From positions 1 to 42,803 of the forward strand of contig JAIEQI010000084.1 of the NCBI GenBank assembly GCA_019747875.1: a DNA stretch of 42,803 bases. The letters are read 5' to 3'. The translations under genes were made by a program, and so were the position numbers. The DNA comes from Candidatus Obscuribacterales bacterium (lineage in GTDB: Bacteria; Cyanobacteriota; Vampirovibrionia; Obscuribacterales; Obscuribacteraceae). Shown one piece after another: positions 40,948 to 42,803 of this stretch. The notes under the pieces are model-generated. The model was not told the origin of the DNA, searched no databases, and saw only the letters and a program-made list of their open reading frames with translations. How positions within the stretch are numbered: position 1 is the first letter of the stretch; each line of letters opens with the position of its first letter.

Positions 40948-42749
40948 CCCCCGGCCATCTCTCTTGGTCCGTCGTCCTTAGATACTGGTTCTATTGGCTG
41001 CCGGCACAGTTCCTCAACGAAGAACTGAACTGAATTCTTCTCTCGCTTCTTCAATGTTTCATCTACTTCAAGCAACCTTGGCTCCGGCAGTGGATAGATA
41101 TCGAAATCAGTGGCTTCCTTGTACGACTGCCAGCCAATGACGCCAAGTTTCACAGGGCGGGTTTTGGGCATGAAGGCGATCAGCTCTGACGGCTCAAGCG
41201 ATAGCAATTCCTCTGGTGGCAGAAGCAGCTTTCTATCGCGAGTCTCTTGCAATTGTCCTGAACTGGTCACCCTCACCTTTTCTTCTGCCATGCCCAGCGC
41301 CCGACTGATCCCTTCTGCGGTTCTTAGATCATTCGGACGGAAAAATATCCGCGTTCCAGGCTGACTGAGAAACAGCCCCGCTTCCTTGCCATAGACTAAT
41401 TCCAGCTGCGTGTAGTCCTGGATGCCCAATACTGCCGGAATGTTGTCGTGCCGCAATATCGTCAGTTTCTGCGGCATACCGCGCACATAGCCGAAATTGG
41501 AAAACTCGTCCAGGAATAATGCAAGTGGAAACTCAAACTTTTGCTGCGTCAGTACATCAAATACCAAGTTGAAAATCAGCGAAGCCAGTGGCTTTAGTTC
41601 GGGCTTCCCAGCAGGAACGCTCAAATACAGGGTGAATAGTTCTCTTCCAAGATTGAGAAAGTCGATGTCATTCGCCTCAGTCAGAGCCCTGATGCGTGGG
41701 TCACCCCACAGCGATAGCCTTGTGACTAAACCCTGTGCTACCAGGTTACGGTAAGCTTCAGTCGAATTCTTGAGGAAGCCTCGATAGCTGGCCTCTGCTT
41801 CAACTACCGGACTATCGGCCATAATATTGGCGACCTTCTCCTGACCTTGAAAAAGCAGGTCTCGGACTCTGCCGAGATTGCAATGACCGCCTTCGGTTTC
41901 ACCGGATGCGTGCAGAATAAGCGATGTCAAAAGAAGTTTCTCTGACATTTCCCAGGACTGGTCGCCCTTGTGTGTCGCCATCGTTGTGGACTGCATGATG
42001 ATTTCCACAACGCGCACAGCCTGGCTGTAGGTCCTGACAAAACCAAGCGGATTGATGCGGTGGCTGCGTAAGTCGTCCGGGTTGAAATAGTAAATCCGAT
42101 GACCGCTGGCAAATCTGTAACCCGATGTGCGCTTATACAAATGCGCGATTCCCTTGCCGCCAGTGGCTTCGGTTACGATCGCGCTCGTGCTCGTTCTTTC
42201 GATGAGATTTGGAATGAAAACACCGCTAGTTTTGCCGGCGCCCGTTGGTCCGCAGATTAAAGCGTGTTTCACTGTGTCTTCTTGAACAAGCTGCACTAAG
42301 TCGCTTCCAATCCTTCCCAGGATCAATCCTTGTCCGATCTCTGCCAAATATCCAGCATCTTGCAATTCACGCTCTGTACTCCAACGAGCGCCACCGCCAT
42401 CTGGAGTTTCTGCCGGCGCCCTACTGATGCCTTTGTCTATGGCTGCTTTCAGAGATACAAACTGCTTGTGGCAACTTCCTTCTGTCCAGTCAAAGTTGAG
42501 CTCGGACAATTCGATTTCAATAAACGTCCCACTAGCAGCCTTATCCCAGGTGGCTCTGAGCAGAAAGTGATATTGCCACAGTTCGCCACGTACTGTTTCT
42601 TCGCGTTGTAATTGCGAGCTAATGGTTTGCAGCTCGTTGTTAATGAAAGACTCCTGCCAGCCCAATTGCTTCAATGCAGTGACGAAGACGGCCGCACATT
42701 TGTCGGTCTCCACTGTTAACTCAAGCTGATCGTAATAGCTGCTCATCAC
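40935..42749 (-). CDS. VirD4/TraG-like coupling ATPase A, without membrane anchor
   Basis: A 604-aa P-loop ATPase for conjugative DNA transfer. Walker A GPTGAGKTS (167-175) and Walker B LFLDEFSNFG (411-420) are typical. The N-terminal ~160 residues are soluble; no TMs are seen. On the closed circle its ATG overlaps the relaxase A stop, and its end overlaps the two-TM gene. It is a homologue of coupling ATPase B (8949-10967): both share the soluble N-terminus and GxxGxGKTS/FLDEF blocks, but clearly differ. No type IV channel genes are present, so transfer needs a helper. Confidence 0.88.
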   Translation of the reverse strand: MMSSYYDQLELTVETDKCAAVFVTALKQLGWQESFINNELQTISSQLQREETVRGELWQYHFLLRATWDKAASGTFIEIELSELNFDWTEGSCHKQFVSLKAAIDKGISRAPAETPDGGGARWSTERELQDAGYLAEIGQGLILGRIGSDLVQLVQEDTVKHALICGPTGAGKTSGVFIPNLIERTSTSAIVTEATGGKGIAHLYKRTSGYRFASGHRIYYFNPDDLRSHRINPLGFVRTYSQAVRVVEIIMQSTTMATHKGDQSWEMSEKLLLTSLILHASGETEGGHCNLGRVRDLLFQGQEKVANIMADSPVVEAEASYRGFLKNSTEAYRNLVAQGLVTRLSLWGDPRIRALTEANDIDFLNLGRELFTLYLSVPAGKPELKPLASLIFNLVFDVLTQQKFEFPLALFLDEFSNFGYVRGMPQKLTILRHDNIPAVLGIQDYTQLELVYGKEAGLFLSQPGTRIFFRPNDLRTAEGISRALGMAEEKVRVTSSGQLQETRDRKLLLPPEELLSLEPSELIAFMPKTRPVKLGVIGWQSYKEATDFDIYPLPEPRLLEVDETLKKREKNSVQFFVEELCRQPIEPVSKDDGPREMAGGWEC

Positions 42750-42803
42750 TCTTTCTCTCTGCGCCTAGCGGCCGGTTGCCTGAATGTTCTAGCCAGCGTC
42801 TTT
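42728..42803. repeat. Terminal direct repeat, right copy (circle junction)
   Basis: Exact copy of bases 1-76. Position 42728 equals position 1 on the closed circle, and the coupling-protein start codon at 42747-42749 is the same triplet as 20-22. Confidence 0.95.

Noticed and set aside
1..42727. Self-transmissible plasmid
   Set aside because: Despite two coupling ATPases, no VirB4-like ATPase or other channel components are recognisable, so it appears mobilisable only.
1..42803. CRISPR arrays, tRNA or rRNA genes, insertion sequences
   Set aside because: I saw no regularly spaced repeats, no cloverleaf or rRNA segments, and no transposase; the only recombinase is the tyrosine enzyme at 20949.

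Overview
The window is a complete circular molecule. Its last 76 bases (42728-42803) repeat its first 76 exactly, which gives a circle of 42,727 bp. It carries replication (rep, HTH/coiled-coil gene), partition (parA plus a small RHH gene), mobilisation and metal-resistance genes, and no ribosomal or core metabolic genes, so it is a plasmid. It encodes coupling proteins and relaxases but no recognisable type IV secretion channel (no VirB4-like gene), so it looks mobilisable rather than self-transmissible. A tripartite RND pump with an outer-membrane factor implies a host with two membranes. The many kinesin-light-chain-style TPR proteins and several large proteins I cannot assign recall plasmids and genomes of Obscuribacter-like Vampirovibrionia (Melainabacteria). 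That host assignment is a weak inference from protein style.

Layout on the circle. (1) Mobilisation module A reads leftwards across the contig junction: RHH accessory gene (1338-904), relaxase (867-19), VirD4/TraG-like ATPase (42749-40935), two-TM protein (40947-40324) and two TPR proteins (40331-39234, 39202-38138). The genes overlap or nearly touch. (2) A gene-poor, strongly structured stretch (1339-2632) holds a nested inverted-repeat element with an IncP-like nic motif, a candidate oriT. (3) From 2.6 to 6.4 kb are six small plus-strand genes, including two ssb genes. Five of the six (all but the one at 3704) have their own upstream leader, and four of those leaders are GC-rich, hairpin-rich and carry a TTGACA/T hexamer 71-90 nt before the start; two of these are copies of one element. 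This resembles the early-expressed leading region of conjugative plasmids. (4) Mobilisation module B (6787-10967) reads rightwards and repeats the order RHH gene, relaxase, coupling ATPase. (5) From 11 to 16.2 kb are two leftward genes sharing a repeated helical domain, one orphan gene, and a HEPN gene paired with a membrane coiled-coil gene. (6) From 16.3 to 19.8 kb is the replication region: an HTH/coiled-coil gene, a repeat-rich gap, a promoter, a 10-codon leader peptide, a likely ~110-nt antisense RNA, and an archaeo-eukaryotic-primase-type Rep gene with no ATG start. (7) From 19.9 to 22 kb are an orphan gene, a gene remnant, and a tyrosine recombinase with an inverted-repeat target site.

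(8) From 22 to 32.4 kb is a 10-kb leftward metal-resistance operon: a CmtR-like ArsR repressor, CzcC/CzcB/CzcA-type efflux, a P1B-type ATPase, a lipid kinase, a small lipoprotein and a fatty-acid-hydroxylase-family membrane enzyme. A palindrome over the repressor's -10 element is the probable operator, and two exported proteins diverge from it. (9) From 34.9 to 38.1 kb are a DUF1016/PDDEXK nuclease, the partition genes behind a 30-bp near-perfect palindrome, a decayed parA tail, and a zinc-motif protein.

The most unusual features are the duplicated, divergent mobilisation modules enclosing a region of structured leaders, the antisense-RNA/leader-peptide/non-ATG arrangement around rep, coupling ATPases that lack membrane anchors, and the linking of lipid-modifying enzymes to a heavy-metal efflux operon.
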